A DNA stretch of 54,950 nucleotides from a virus, in the IMG/VR virus record IMGVR_UViG_3300023296_001598, positions 1-54,950 of that record; one strand, 5' to 3'. Positions within the stretch are counted from its first letter, which is position 1. Each line of letters starts with the position of its first letter. A model generated the notes under the pieces. It ran no database searches, had not been told where the DNA came from, and saw nothing but the letters and a program-made list of their open reading frames with translations. The position numbers and the translations under genes were made by a program. Of this stretch, positions 7,798-16,000 are shown in pieces.

Positions 7798-8971
7798 GAA
7801 TCCAAATTTCCATAAACGAATTAGAAGTTACTCGTTCGGAGGCGCCTTCCATCCTAATTTGCAAGGAGGCTATTGTTGCTGGGGCTAATGGGTAGTAGGC
7901 CCCGATGCTTTCAACAACAGTTGGTGCAACAGTGGGGCCTGACTGCCCAACAAACCCACCCTTGTACCTTATGGAGTGAATGGCGTTAGTGCTTATTTGA
8001 GCGAACGTCAATTCCCCGAACAAACGCCTGGCACTTGTCAGTAGACCAGTTCCCGTGGCTGTGCCTGTTAGGGAAAATTGATTTACGCTGGTTGCAGACT
8101 GGTTGGTGGTACCTCTTCTTACGGTCCAGGCATATCTCGCTGTAGCATCACCGTTAATTCTTAAGATGATCCTAGAGTTGGCACTGCCAGAAGGGTTGGT
8201 GTTGACTCGAACCAACAAAGTTTTAGCAGTTGCTAGACGTGAATCACTGAATGTCAAAAAACCACTCCCATCTGGTGTCACCAATGCAATTCTCTTCATG
8301 GACAGCGCAGGTGTCAGCCAGTTTGGTGCCGCAGCACCTTTGCCATGAAGGAAAGAGCCCGACACACCTGCGGCCAATGGCTGCCATTTGGTGCCGTTGT
8401 AGTATTGAATATTGCCCACTAACGCCGAGCCAGAAATTAATCGTGGGTCAATGTCAGTGACAAAGCGATTGGCGGTGTCGACAGAACCAGAAGTCCCCAC
8501 AATAGCATTCTTCTCATTTTGTGTCAGAAGTCGGCCTCGTTCAATCGTGGTTATAACCTGGCCAGAACCCTCGTCTGTTATTGCGTCCAAGATTGCTTTA
8601 TTGGAATGCGTATGCCGTGACACGGTATTTGCAGCAACATCAACGTTTCCAGTCACACGATTCTCGGTGTAGTAGAGATTAGAAATACCTTCATTGATGT
8701 TGTCTGTGTCGAGAACAACCACACCTTGGTTGCTGTTTACTGAAATAACCAAATCCGTCCTGGTGACCTGGGCCCAGGAACCCGAGGCAAAAATAGCAGA
8801 ATCCCCAACACTCCAACTAGAAATTCCATCTAGGTTAATGGTTCCTGAGACGGTCACAATGTAATAATCACCCTCAGCTCCCACGCCTGAAACGAGGGCG
8901 AAATCACTCACGTGACGCCCATGTATGTATATTTCCAGACCAAATTTGCAGCGGGCGTAAACGAATCTCAT
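7790..8971 (-). CDS. Tail-fibre-like virion surface protein
   Basis: About 393 residues from an ATG at 8971 with a strong AAAGGTGG four bases upstream. The frame stays open to a GTG at 9028. It is rich in Gly, Ser, Thr and Asn. It contains INEGISNLYYTENRV, matching the phage structural motif of the type EG..NLYFT..RV common in tail fibres and neck or baseplate appendages. The C-terminal half is beta-rich and probably carries the receptor-binding or surface role. It is divergent from the NAD-salvage promoter. Confidence 0.75.
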   Translation of the reverse strand: MRFVYARCKFGLEIYIHGRHVSDFALVSGVGAEGDYYIVTVSGTINLDGISSWSVGDSAIFASGSWAQVTRTDLVISVNSNQGVVVLDTDNINEGISNLYYTENRVTGNVDVAANTVSRHTHSNKAILDAITDEGSGQVITTIERGRLLTQNEKNAIVGTSGSVDTANRFVTDIDPRLISGSALVGNIQYYNGTKWQPLAAGVSGSFLHGKGAAAPNWLTPALSMKRIALVTPDGSGFLTFSDSRLATAKTLLVRVNTNPSGSANSRIILRINGDATARYAWTVRRGTTNQSATSVNQFSLTGTATGTGLLTSARRLFGELTFAQISTNAIHSIRYKGGFVGQSGPTVAPTVVESIGAYYPLAPATIASLQIRMEGASERVTSNSFMEIWILS

Positions 8972-9082
8972 GCCACCTTTCGTTTCAAGCGCAAAGGCAC
9001 AAGTTGGATCGAAGACCACAAGGTTCACCTCTATCTGGTGCCCGCTTCAAAGTGAGTAAACGCACACGTGTTGATTATAGGG

Positions 9083-9111
9083 TTTACAACCACAAGGGTT
9101 AGTGTTAGATT
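9083..9111 (+). promoter_or_regulatory. Promoter of the NAD-salvage operon
   Basis: TTTACA at 9083-9088 and TAGATT at 9106-9111 are 17 bp apart, with GG before the -35, matching the window-wide family. It lies upstream of the first copy of the NAMPT 5' end, so it is the ancestral NAMPT promoter. Confidence 0.6.
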
Positions 9112-9137
9112 GACACTAGAGACAATTGAATGTTGAA

Positions 9138-9207
9138 GCAGCATTCCAGGAGACAAAATGAAAATCCTACCAAATAGAAGATACCACAAAACTCCGAGAC
9201 CCCTTAG
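9138..9207 (+). repeat. 70-bp direct repeat, copy 1 (NAMPT 5' end)
   Basis: These 70 bases are identical to 9940-10009. They hold the ribosome-binding site, start codon and first 16-17 codons of NAMPT. The two copies bracket the HNH gene. Confidence 0.95.
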
Positions 9208-9229
9208 GAGTATCCTGCTGACAGCATGA
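9158..9229 (+). pseudogene. Displaced NAMPT N-terminal fragment (23 codons)
   Basis: From ATG 9158 the frame reproduces the NAMPT N-terminus (MKILPNRRYHKTPRPL) and then diverges at the end of the repeat, terminating at 9229 in an ATGA overlap with the HNH gene start. It uses the original AGGAGA ribosome-binding site and so may serve as the translational leader that couples expression of the endonuclease. Confidence 0.8.
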
Positions 9230-9963
9230 AAAAGTGTTCTAAATGTAGGAATGAAAAGCCAGCTGAACAGTTTGGTAAAAACAAATCTGCAAAAGACGGT
9301 AGGCAGTTTTGGTGTAAGTGTTGTCGAAAAAAACGATACGAGCAGAATCGATCAAGCATTCTTGCAGAAGCACATGAACGTCGATGGCCCAATGGGAAAC
9401 CAGAAGTAAGTACAAGGATTAAGAATATCACAGGTCAAAGATTTGGCAAACTTATGGCTGTTTCGATGACAAATAACAGGCAGCCTGATGGTTCAGTCGT
9501 TTGGCGGTGCAAGTGTGATTGTGGAAACGAATGTGAAGCTCCTGGAGTATATTTGAGGTCTGGCAAGAAGAAATCATGCGGCTGTTTGTTTCTTGAGTTT
9601 TATGAGAAACAAGGAAAAAGGTACAAGGAAATAAGTGGTGCATTTTGGTGCAGCTATAGAAATCATGCCAAACAACTTGGAAGAGAGTTCTCCATAACCA
9701 TGAAAGAAGCATGGAAAATTTGGGAGAACCAAAATGGGTACTGTGCACTTTCTGGAGTAAGGCTCAGCTTTGCCCAGTGCTCTGCAAAGGGCGGGTTTAA
9801 GCTCCAAACAGCTTCAATGGACCGAATAGATTCAACCCAGGGCTATTTCAAAGAAAATATTCAATGGGTTCATAAGGAGATAAACCTTATGAAGCAAACA
9901 CACACCGACGAAAAATTTATTGAGTGGTGCAACGTAGTTGCAGCATTCCAGGAGACAAAATGA
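9226..9963 (+). CDS. HNH homing endonuclease inserted at the NAMPT start
   Basis: A 245-residue protein. It begins with a zinc-finger-like CSKC...C..CC region, then a central WRCKCDCGN...KSCGC module typical of phage homing nucleases, and ends with an HNH-type core (CALSGV, then SMDRIDSTQGY and NIQWV). It is flanked by 70-bp direct repeats of the NAMPT 5' end. Its stop overlaps the ATG of the restored NAMPT gene (ATGA), so it is co-translated with both neighbours. It probably cuts NAMPT alleles lacking the insertion and spreads by recombination. Confidence 0.88.
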   Translation: MKKCSKCRNEKPAEQFGKNKSAKDGRQFWCKCCRKKRYEQNRSSILAEAHERRWPNGKPEVSTRIKNITGQRFGKLMAVSMTNNRQPDGSVVWRCKCDCGNECEAPGVYLRSGKKKSCGCLFLEFYEKQGKRYKEISGAFWCSYRNHAKQLGREFSITMKEAWKIWENQNGYCALSGVRLSFAQCSAKGGFKLQTASMDRIDSTQGYFKENIQWVHKEINLMKQTHTDEKFIEWCNVVAAFQETK

Positions 9964-10009
9964 AAATCCTACCAAATAGAAGATACCACAAAACTCCGAG
10001 ACCCCTTAG
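9940..10009 (+). repeat. 70-bp direct repeat, copy 2 (functional NAMPT 5' end)
   Basis: This copy is identical to 9138-9207. It supplies a fresh AGGAGA ribosome-binding site and the first codons of the intact NAMPT frame, so the insertion does not inactivate the gene. Confidence 0.95.
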
Positions 10010-11549
10010 ATCCGACGCCTATACGGTTTGTGGCTATACTTTTGAAAGTGCTGAGGCAACGGAGCAGTCAAAGTATTATGGAATGTTCCGCAAGTTTCCC
10101 CACCGCCACGAGCCAACTTATAGCCCTGCCGACGAACGTATTGTTTTCGCTGGACTACAGCCGCTCGTAGACCAACTTTTCTACGAACCAATCACACATG
10201 AGGAAATCGACGAAACGGTTGCCTTCCTGAAGGGTCGCAAGGTCAAAAACGATGGAACATTTGCAGACTTTGAGTTTCCCGAGGCGTTGTGGCGGCGGGT
10301 GGTTGATGAAAAGGGGGGCTGGCTCCCTCTTCGAGTTGAGGGCATGCCTGAAGGCTCCGTGGTCTACCCACATGAGCCTTTCCTGCGAGTGACAGCGACC
10401 GAGACAGGGTTCGGGCCTCTTGTTCCTTGGTTTGAGTCGACACTTCTTCACGTGTGGGCTGCAACTGAGCGTCTCACGGCTGCAAGACACTTTTTGAAGC
10501 ATACCTTTGAGTTGATTCGTCGGTATGAGCCTGAAACGGTCTCAGACGAGGAATGCCTGTTTTTTGCCCGTGTAATGATTCACGATTTTGGTGATCGTGC
10601 AGGTGCTTCTCCGATGGAGTCGGAACTTGTAAGCCGAGTGCACAACTACGTTTGGTTTGGCACGGATACTTTCCGAGCAGCTTACCAGAACTGGAAAAAC
10701 GGCGCCCCTGCGGCCTTCGGGTCATCCGTAAAGGCCCTTGCTCACCGTATTGTTCAAGGGTATGCTGAGGAAACGGATTGTTACAATACAATGTACCACT
10801 CAGCAGACGGCAACGAGCTACTTAGCATGGTTGGTGATTGTTATGATTACTGGAGCGCCCTGGAGAAGGACCTTATTCCTCTGGCACTCAAGGCTAAAAA
10901 CAGTGCGACCGATAACGCAAATACCATTGTTGCCCGACCCGATTCTGGTGATTCAGTTGACATGGTTCTTGGAACGCTCCAACGAGCGCATGCCGCTGGC
11001 TTGATGGAGGACCACCTGTGTGCAGATGGTATTACTCGTCATGTAGCAACAAACCTTCGTTACATTGTCGGGAACGGCGAGTCGTTTGATTCGGTTCTTC
11101 AAATCACAAACGCCGCCCTCGATGCTGGGTTCGTGCCTTGGCGTTGTGGAATTTATGGTATTGGTGGACACCTGCGAAACAACATCAACCGAGACCATAT
11201 GAGTACAAAGTTTGCTCTTTGTGCCGTCGGTGAAGACGAACGCCCTGTCATCAAGCTGAGCAACACACCTGGGAAACAAACACTCCCTGATTGCCATGTG
11301 CTCCGAGATGACATCGCTCTTACAACTGGTGTTACACTTGTGACTCCAGGTGAAGTAGGGGTGGATGCTTTGGTCACCTACTATGACGGTTCGCTTGAGG
11401 AACCTTTTGGCTCTGGGTTCACAGATGACTTTTTGACTTGCGAAGCTAGAGTTGTTCGTGAATTCGATGAAATGCCGCTGACTGGCGGGAAGCGTTCTGA
11501 ACTGCTTCAGGGCCAGGTTGAACATCTAATCGAACACTATCGAGGATAA
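9960..11549 (+). CDS. nadV: Nicotinamide phosphoribosyltransferase (NAMPT/NadV)
   Basis: A 529-residue enzyme converting nicotinamide and PRPP to NMN, the first step of NAD salvage. Family motifs include ARPDSGD with a following hydrophobic helix, GNGESFDSVL and FALCAV. It has the usual single-chain length of about 490-530. The start is ATG 9960, not the upstream in-frame codon, because AGGAGA lies directly before it and the N-terminus equals the displaced copy at 9158. It heads an operon with CinA-like and NMN adenylyltransferase genes. Phage NAD salvage is known as a counter to NAD-depleting immunity. Confidence 0.95.
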   Translation: MKILPNRRYHKTPRPLRSDAYTVCGYTFESAEATEQSKYYGMFRKFPHRHEPTYSPADERIVFAGLQPLVDQLFYEPITHEEIDETVAFLKGRKVKNDGTFADFEFPEALWRRVVDEKGGWLPLRVEGMPEGSVVYPHEPFLRVTATETGFGPLVPWFESTLLHVWAATERLTAARHFLKHTFELIRRYEPETVSDEECLFFARVMIHDFGDRAGASPMESELVSRVHNYVWFGTDTFRAAYQNWKNGAPAAFGSSVKALAHRIVQGYAEETDCYNTMYHSADGNELLSMVGDCYDYWSALEKDLIPLALKAKNSATDNANTIVARPDSGDSVDMVLGTLQRAHAAGLMEDHLCADGITRHVATNLRYIVGNGESFDSVLQITNAALDAGFVPWRCGIYGIGGHLRNNINRDHMSTKFALCAVGEDERPVIKLSNTPGKQTLPDCHVLRDDIALTTGVTLVTPGEVGVDALVTYYDGSLEEPFGSGFTDDFLTCEARVVREFDEMPLTGGKRSELLQGQVEHLIEHYRG

Positions 11550-11560
11550 TAAGGTTTCTT

Positions 11561-11821
11561 GTGAAAATCAACATTGAACTAGAATTTGAGCTTACTGATG
11601 TGTGGGTTGATGCGACTAAGGCAGAAATTAGCCAGCACCTATGGGATCTAATAGTCAAAGACCCACATGTTACAGCGCTTAACAAGGTTTGTCAGTCAAT
11701 GGCTGACAAGTACCTTGAAGAAACCATGAGGGAAGCTTTAATTGCGTCTTATCGTGATGATGCGAAGCTCTTGAAGTCGGGTAAAATTCTCTCCATTACC
11801 AAGGAAGACGGATCGGGGTGA
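11561..11821 (+). CDS. Hypothetical protein in the NAD-salvage operon
   Basis: An 86-residue protein from GTG 11561 with AAGG upstream. It is mostly helical and charged, without a recognised domain. It sits between NAMPT and the CinA-like gene and overlaps the ribosome-binding region of the latter, so it is co-transcribed. Its role in NAD metabolism is only suggested by position. Confidence 0.65.
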   Translation: MKINIELEFELTDVWVDATKAEISQHLWDLIVKDPHVTALNKVCQSMADKYLEETMREALIASYRDDAKLLKSGKILSITKEDGSG

Positions 11822-11823
11822 AT

Positions 11824-12351
11824 ATGGATTTTAATGAAGTTGAAAAAAAGGTAGCAGCCTACAAAGGCAACAAGGTTGCTATTATTGTAACAGGTGGAGG
11901 CCAGGGCATCGCCCAGCTTTCAACTATTCCAGGTGTGAGCAAGGTTTTGCATTCAATTATCATTCCATACTCATACGAGGAGTCGGAGCGCCTCATCGAC
12001 GATGAGCTTGGCAAGGGGACAGGAAAGTCTTATACCGAGAAGGCAGTTTCGGAAAGTTCAGCTGAACTACTCTGTCTTAGTGGACTATATCGGTGGGCAA
12101 ACTGTAAGGTGATTGCTTGTACGGCTGCTACGACCACTAACAGATGGCGACGTGGTGTGAATCAGGCATTTATTGCGACTGGTAGAAACTTAGGAGGTGA
12201 AAAGCCAATTGACCATCACCATCTTAAGTTCAGCAAGCTCTTGGAAGAGGACCACAAAACGCCAGGAGGGTATGCCTCTTGGAAGCGTCGTGACGAAGAT
12301 CGTCAGATCACGGAGTACATTTTAAAACTCATTTTTGGTGAAGGACGATGA
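11824..12351 (+). CDS. CinA C-terminal-like protein (PncC family, NMN amidohydrolase-like)
   Basis: A 175-residue protein with the CinA C-terminal pattern: GGGQGIAQLSTIPG, PYSYEES, KAVSESSAELL and an RRG..QAFIA segment. Members such as PncC deamidate NMN to nicotinate mononucleotide. The same fold is found linked to nucleotidyltransferases. Whether the catalytic residues are intact is uncertain. GGGGTG before ATG 11824 supports this start; a GTG at 11818 is in frame. It overlaps the adenylyltransferase gene, strongly linking it to the same pathway. Confidence 0.7.
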   Translation: MDFNEVEKKVAAYKGNKVAIIVTGGGQGIAQLSTIPGVSKVLHSIIIPYSYEESERLIDDELGKGTGKSYTEKAVSESSAELLCLSGLYRWANCKVIACTAATTTNRWRRGVNQAFIATGRNLGGEKPIDHHHLKFSKLLEEDHKTPGGYASWKRRDEDRQITEYILKLIFGEGR

Positions 12352-12974
12352 ATCTCGAACAAGCGTACAAGCGGTTGCTGGTTGATAGCAGTTTCAGTTT
12401 TTTGGTTACAAAAGATGGTGAGCATGTTAGTTGGGCAGACTATCCTGATAAAGTTAACCTCACTGAAGCACAGACTAAGGTATGCACCCACGTAGTTCCT
12501 GGCTCGTTTAACCCTCTTCATTCGGGTCACAAAGCAATTTACGAAGCAAGCCATTGGGCTCCAGAACTGACTTTTTTTGAGATCTCAATCCAGCGAGTCG
12601 ACAAGGATATGGTTTCGTTTGAGGAGTTGGTGGAAAGACTTGAGCAATTCAAGGGATATGCACCTGTTATTGTGGGCCGAGCTGGTAGGTTCATAGAAAA
12701 GATTGGCACGTATTTGGAGCACACCAAGGAATTAGTTTTTCATGTGGGCATAGACACAATTACCCGTATGAGGGATGATTATGCTACAACAGGTATCCAG
12801 GGATTAAATGCTAAATTTGTTGTCCATGATCGTATTGTGGATGGTAGGCTGAAATCTTTGAAGACTGAATTTGGCAGGCGAGTCCCTTTCAATTGTGTGT
12901 CTAGCCCAGTAGTACGATCGCCTGAGAATCTATCGATTTCATCATCTAAGATTCGCAGCGAAGAGAAACACTAG
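12348..12974 (+). CDS. Nicotinamide/nicotinate mononucleotide adenylyltransferase-like protein
   Basis: A 208-residue nucleotidyltransferase of the HxGH superfamily. PGSFNPLHSGH gives HSGH at 58-61, and a C-terminal SISSSKIR matches the family ISSTxIR phosphate-binding motif. With NAMPT upstream, the expected reaction is NMN plus ATP to NAD. Residues 1-45 are a non-catalytic extension. It overlaps the CinA-like gene by ATGA, which makes the three-step salvage route one operon. Confidence 0.82.
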   Translation: MNLEQAYKRLLVDSSFSFLVTKDGEHVSWADYPDKVNLTEAQTKVCTHVVPGSFNPLHSGHKAIYEASHWAPELTFFEISIQRVDKDMVSFEELVERLEQFKGYAPVIVGRAGRFIEKIGTYLEHTKELVFHVGIDTITRMRDDYATTGIQGLNAKFVVHDRIVDGRLKSLKTEFGRRVPFNCVSSPVVRSPENLSISSSKIRSEEKH

Positions 12975-12982
12975 TCAATCGG

Positions 12983-13011
12983 TTAAATTAGTCTTGCTCT
13001 CATGGTACAGT
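12983..13011 (+). promoter_or_regulatory. Promoter, TTCAAA family, for the SPFH operon
   Basis: TTAAAT at 12983-12988 (preceded by GG) and TACAGT at 13006-13011 are 17 bp apart, with TGG just before the -10. The predicted start near 13016 leaves a leader of about 12 nt containing GAGG for the ATG at 13028. Confidence 0.6.
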
Positions 13012-13027
13012 GAACTATGAGGAAAAT

Positions 13028-13216
13028 ATGTTTTACGTTCTTATCATGATCGTTGCTCTAATGAACATCGGTCTTCTCGGCTTTTATGGGGCACACATCT
13101 ATTACACAGAACGACTTTTGAAGATGCGAAAGATTTCTGTGGAGCATGCTCCTACATACATGCTCGAAGATGAATTAAATAAAAGAAAAGCCTTGAGAGC
13201 TTCAGCATACCGCTGA
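13028..13216 (+). CDS. Small single-pass membrane protein
   Basis: A 62-residue protein. Residues 2-25 form one hydrophobic segment, followed by a basic stretch and a charged tail. ATG 13028 is chosen because GAGG lies 5 nt upstream; a GTG at 13010 is in frame but sits inside the -10 box. It is followed 12 nt later by the SPFH protein, so it may be its membrane partner. No family is recognised. Confidence 0.7.
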   Translation: MFYVLIMIVALMNIGLLGFYGAHIYYTERLLKMRKISVEHAPTYMLEDELNKRKALRASAYR

Positions 13217-13228
13217 CATGGAGAAATA

Positions 13229-14206
13229 ATGATTTATATTGCTATCGTCCTTTTTGTATTGGCCATTTGTGCTTTTATTGTGTCCGCCTTCCTAAAGGAA
13301 GGCGTGGGTTTTGTTCGCTTGGGTGGAGTTGGAGGTATTATCTTGACGCTTGTTTTTGGCGGGCTTTCGTCGGCAGCTACAGTGCAACCTGGGCATGTAG
13401 GGGTGCCGATTCTCTTTGGCTCCGTTCAGGAGTACACCTACGATGAAGGTTTCCACTTTGTTAATCCCTTCGCCATCATTGAGGAGATGTCAATTCAAAC
13501 TGAGACAGTGACAATGGCCAACGAGTCTAGTCTCCATGCAATGTCAAGTGACCAGCTGTCTATGACCTTGGATGTATCTGTATTATACCACCTGAATCCT
13601 GCCGAAGCACCTGGCGTTCGTCGTTTCATGCCGACCTATCGAAGTCGTGTTGTTGAACCATCTGTTCGAACCGCCGTCCGTGAGGCGGTCCGAGAGTTTG
13701 ATGCGGTGGCAGCGGTCTCAACTTCACGTGATGAACTCGGCACAGAAATGATTCGACTAGTTCGTTCACGAATTGCGAATGCATTAGAACAGCGTGAATT
13801 AGAGTCGCTTTCTATTCATATTGACGATGTTCAGCTCCGCAATATTTCGCTTCCACCTGAAATCCGTGAGTCGATCGCACAAGTTCAGAGGCAAAGACAG
13901 CTCGGAAATGAGCGGGAGCAGTCAATCCGTACAGCCAACCAGGAAGCCGAGCGTGCAACTGCTGAGGCCGAGGGCCAGCGTCGTGTGGCAATCATCCAAG
14001 CCCAGCGTGATGCCGAATCTCGTCTAATCCGTGTTCACGCCGAAGCGGAAGCCAACCGAGCCTTGAACGCCTCACTCACGCCACTACTTCTTCGTCTTCG
14101 TGCCATTCAGGCCACACAGGCGATCACGACAAACGAGCATACTAGAACTGTTATTCTGGGCAGCGGCGACTCACAGACACCTCTAATCATGAATTTGGGC
14201 CAGTAG
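13229..14206 (+). CDS. SPFH/prohibitin-domain membrane protein
   Basis: A 325-residue protein with two N-terminal hydrophobic segments (about 2-22 and 33-52). An SPFH domain follows (QPGHVGVPILFG, EGFHFVNPF), then a long Ala/Glu/Arg coiled coil (about 220-285). This is the layout of prohibitin and HflC/HflK. Such proteins form ring scaffolds around membrane proteases and respiratory complexes. A phage copy could modulate host membrane proteolysis (as HflKC does to FtsH) or protect the membrane. It is co-transcribed with a small membrane protein. Confidence 0.9.
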   Translation: MIYIAIVLFVLAICAFIVSAFLKEGVGFVRLGGVGGIILTLVFGGLSSAATVQPGHVGVPILFGSVQEYTYDEGFHFVNPFAIIEEMSIQTETVTMANESSLHAMSSDQLSMTLDVSVLYHLNPAEAPGVRRFMPTYRSRVVEPSVRTAVREAVREFDAVAAVSTSRDELGTEMIRLVRSRIANALEQRELESLSIHIDDVQLRNISLPPEIRESIAQVQRQRQLGNEREQSIRTANQEAERATAEAEGQRRVAIIQAQRDAESRLIRVHAEAEANRALNASLTPLLLRLRAIQATQAITTNEHTRTVILGSGDSQTPLIMNLGQ

Positions 14207-14255
14207 TTGAACTGAATTTCAGGCAACGTACCTTGGGCTGAGGAGTTATTTTTGA

Positions 14256-14495
14256 ATGAGTAAGAAAAAGGGACAGGACGTTGAAGTAGCTGAGAAGCTA
14301 ATCCACGAGAAAGCAGTCAGCGAGAAGGAATTCTGGTATACTGCTCCTGATACAGGTCAGAGGGTTTTGACTGCCTATTTTTTATGTCATCGAGGCTATT
14401 GCTGTCGGTCAAATTGCAGGTGGTGCCCTTATGGGTTTGTGAAAGGTGAAGATTGGAATGGGCGGAACGATAGTGAGAAATGTGAAGAGGAATGA
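14256..14495 (+). CDS. DUF5522-like cysteine-rich protein
   Basis: A 79-residue protein with CHRGYCCRSNCRWCPYG, close to the RGYCC...CRHCPY signature of the DUF5522 family. Five clustered cysteines probably bind a metal. Its function is unknown. The ATG follows GAGGAG by about 11 nt. It overlaps the chagasin-like gene start. Confidence 0.7.
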   Translation: MSKKKGQDVEVAEKLIHEKAVSEKEFWYTAPDTGQRVLTAYFLCHRGYCCRSNCRWCPYGFVKGEDWNGRNDSEKCEEE

Positions 14496-14757
14496 AATCT
14501 TCACGGTAAAATTGGATGAGCCTGCGGCAGCTGGGTACCAGTGGCGAATGCTTCCACAGAAAAACTTGGAGATTTGTGGAGTGCGTTCAGAGGTCCAAGA
14601 TGAAGAGGCGGTAGGAGGCAACATCACTAAAGTCTTTTTCATCAAAGCAGAAGAGGTTGGGGAGTACGAGTTGATTTTCAACCTAATTCGGCCATGGGAG
14701 AAAAATAATCCTGTGCAGCATTATCATGAACATATAGATGTTTCGGAGGACAGATGA
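14458..14757 (+). CDS. Chagasin-like cysteine peptidase inhibitor (I42 family)
   Basis: About 99 residues from ATG 14458 (a GTG at 14446 is also in frame). The I42 loops are visible: AAAGYQW corresponds to the family NPTTGYxW loop, and LIRPWEK to the RPWE loop, with a central GG segment between. Such inhibitors plug the active site of papain-like peptidases. It sits beside SPFH and GroES genes. It lacks a signal peptide, so it should act in the cytoplasm. The target peptidase is unknown; a host defence protease is one possibility. Confidence 0.75.
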   Translation: MGGTIVRNVKRNEIFTVKLDEPAAAGYQWRMLPQKNLEICGVRSEVQDEEAVGGNITKVFFIKAEEVGEYELIFNLIRPWEKNNPVQHYHEHIDVSEDR

Positions 14758-15026
14758 CATTTCAAATTGAACCAATTTACAAGCAGGTAATCCTGCAAGC
14801 AATCGAAGAAGAAGACAACCACGGTTTTATCGTTCCCGAGCAGCTCAAGAAAAAGCGCCTGGCTGAAGTAATCGCAGTGGGTCCCAAAGTAGAGCAAGTA
14901 TCTGCGGGTGACACAGTCGCCTTCAGACCACAGTTGGTTCAGGAACTAGAGCTTGATGGACAGAAATACCTAGTATCTGAGGAACACACCCTTTTATGCA
15001 TTATCAGGGAAAAGGCTGATGAGTGA
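14754..15026 (+). CDS. groES: Co-chaperonin GroES (Cpn10)
   Basis: A 90-residue GroES-family protein. The order of segments matches Cpn10: an N-terminal strand, a mobile-loop region around DNHGFIVPEQ, KKRLAEVIAVGP, GDTVAFRP and a C-terminal E.HTLLCII. It would cap host GroEL and adapt it to phage substrates, as T4 Gp31 does. It overlaps the upstream inhibitor gene (ATGA) and the downstream gene. Confidence 0.85.
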   Translation: MTFQIEPIYKQVILQAIEEEDNHGFIVPEQLKKKRLAEVIAVGPKVEQVSAGDTVAFRPQLVQELELDGQKYLVSEEHTLLCIIREKADE

Positions 15027-15423
15027 AAGTGAAACACAGGATCCTAGAAACTTCTTGAAGAAAGGCGACTTGAAGTACGGTGAAGCATACCGTACAACCA
15101 AGGCATGGACCTGGTCTGACTACGACAAAAAAATGGCGAAAGTGATAGTTCCAGCGGACGAACTTCTCATTTATCGTATTTCCGAATCGGTTCGCAAGGA
15201 TGCTGAACATGTCATGTTTGTTTGGCTTTCACAGAGAATTACAATTTGCCTACTAGCAACTGAAACAGCAATCATATATGTTAGGCATAGGGATTGGGAT
15301 GAACGACACAACAGTCTTAACATTACGGAAAGAGAAGATGATACAGGGAAAATCAAACTCATCCCCAGGGGAACCTTTGGGGAAGATTCAGCAACTGCTA
15401 AAAATGAATCCAGGGATTCGTGA
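15019..15423 (+). CDS. Hypothetical small beta-rich protein
   Basis: A 134-residue protein overlapping GroES by 8 nt. It contains GEAYRTTKAWTWS, like the Y(R/K)TTRA start of the gene at 42967, so it belongs with the PG-type small-domain proteins of this phage. Its C-terminus is charged and probably disordered. The function is unknown. Confidence 0.65.
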   Translation: MSESETQDPRNFLKKGDLKYGEAYRTTKAWTWSDYDKKMAKVIVPADELLIYRISESVRKDAEHVMFVWLSQRITICLLATETAIIYVRHRDWDERHNSLNITEREDDTGKIKLIPRGTFGEDSATAKNESRDS

Positions 15424-15631
15424 ACATAAAGGTTTCCACGCTTTAGGCTTTGGTATTCCGTCCCCATATACAAACACAGATGATGAGCTAGGCCTTGTCG
15501 TATTTGTCCTCACAGTTGAGGACATTAAACCAATTAAGCAGCTCTTCAGAGAGAGGCTTGGTTCGAGCAGCAGGTGGGGAAGTTACCCGATCTACTATGA
15601 CATAGCTGAAACTCCCAAGGCTCTTAAATGA
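15338..15631 (+). CDS. Hypothetical protein
   Basis: About 97 residues from ATG 15338, which has a GAGAAG-type ribosome-binding site; in-frame ATGs also exist at 15278 and 15404. It overlaps the upstream gene in another frame. HALGFGIPSPY followed by LGLVVFVL suggests an alpha/beta fold. No family is recognised. Confidence 0.55.
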   Translation: MIQGKSNSSPGEPLGKIQQLLKMNPGIREHKGFHALGFGIPSPYTNTDDELGLVVFVLTVEDIKPIKQLFRERLGSSSRWGSYPIYYDIAETPKALK

Positions 15632-15637
15632 GCAGAA

Positions 15638-15997
15638 ATGAGTAATAAAATGACAACCAAACGTGAGGGAGTGGTGAGGACATACCAGCACCACAATAAT
15701 AGGCTTGCAACACTTGTTGAGGCTTCGTCCGATACAGACTTTGTGGCAATGAACAAGGAATTTCTTTCCTTCGTTGATCAGTTGAATCTGCACATTGCCT
15801 CCGAAGCTCCGAGTTCCGTCGAGGAACTTTTGGAGCAGACTTGGCTCTTTGGTGAGTCACAGACTGTGGGTGAGGTGCTCCTAGAGACACGCAAGAAATT
15901 CGGCGAAGACATCCAAGTGGTTTCTTTTATGCGGTGGTCTATGGACCCACCTGACCTGTCTAAAGGTGAACAATCAACCTCAGAGATAGAGGAATAG
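15638..15997 (+). CDS. Hypothetical helical protein
   Basis: A 119-residue protein, mainly helical and acidic at the C-terminus. No domain is recognised. Its C-terminal coding sequence carries the GAGGA that acts as the ribosome-binding site of the next gene, so the two are coupled. Confidence 0.6.
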   Translation: MSNKMTTKREGVVRTYQHHNNRLATLVEASSDTDFVAMNKEFLSFVDQLNLHIASEAPSSVEELLEQTWLFGESQTVGEVLLETRKKFGEDIQVVSFMRWSMDPPDLSKGEQSTSEIEE

Positions 15998-16000
15998 AAA

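Noticed and set aside
7790-9028. Extending the tail-fibre gene to the GTG at 9028
   Set aside because: The internal ATG at 8971 has a much better ribosome-binding site; the extension remains possible but is not preferred.
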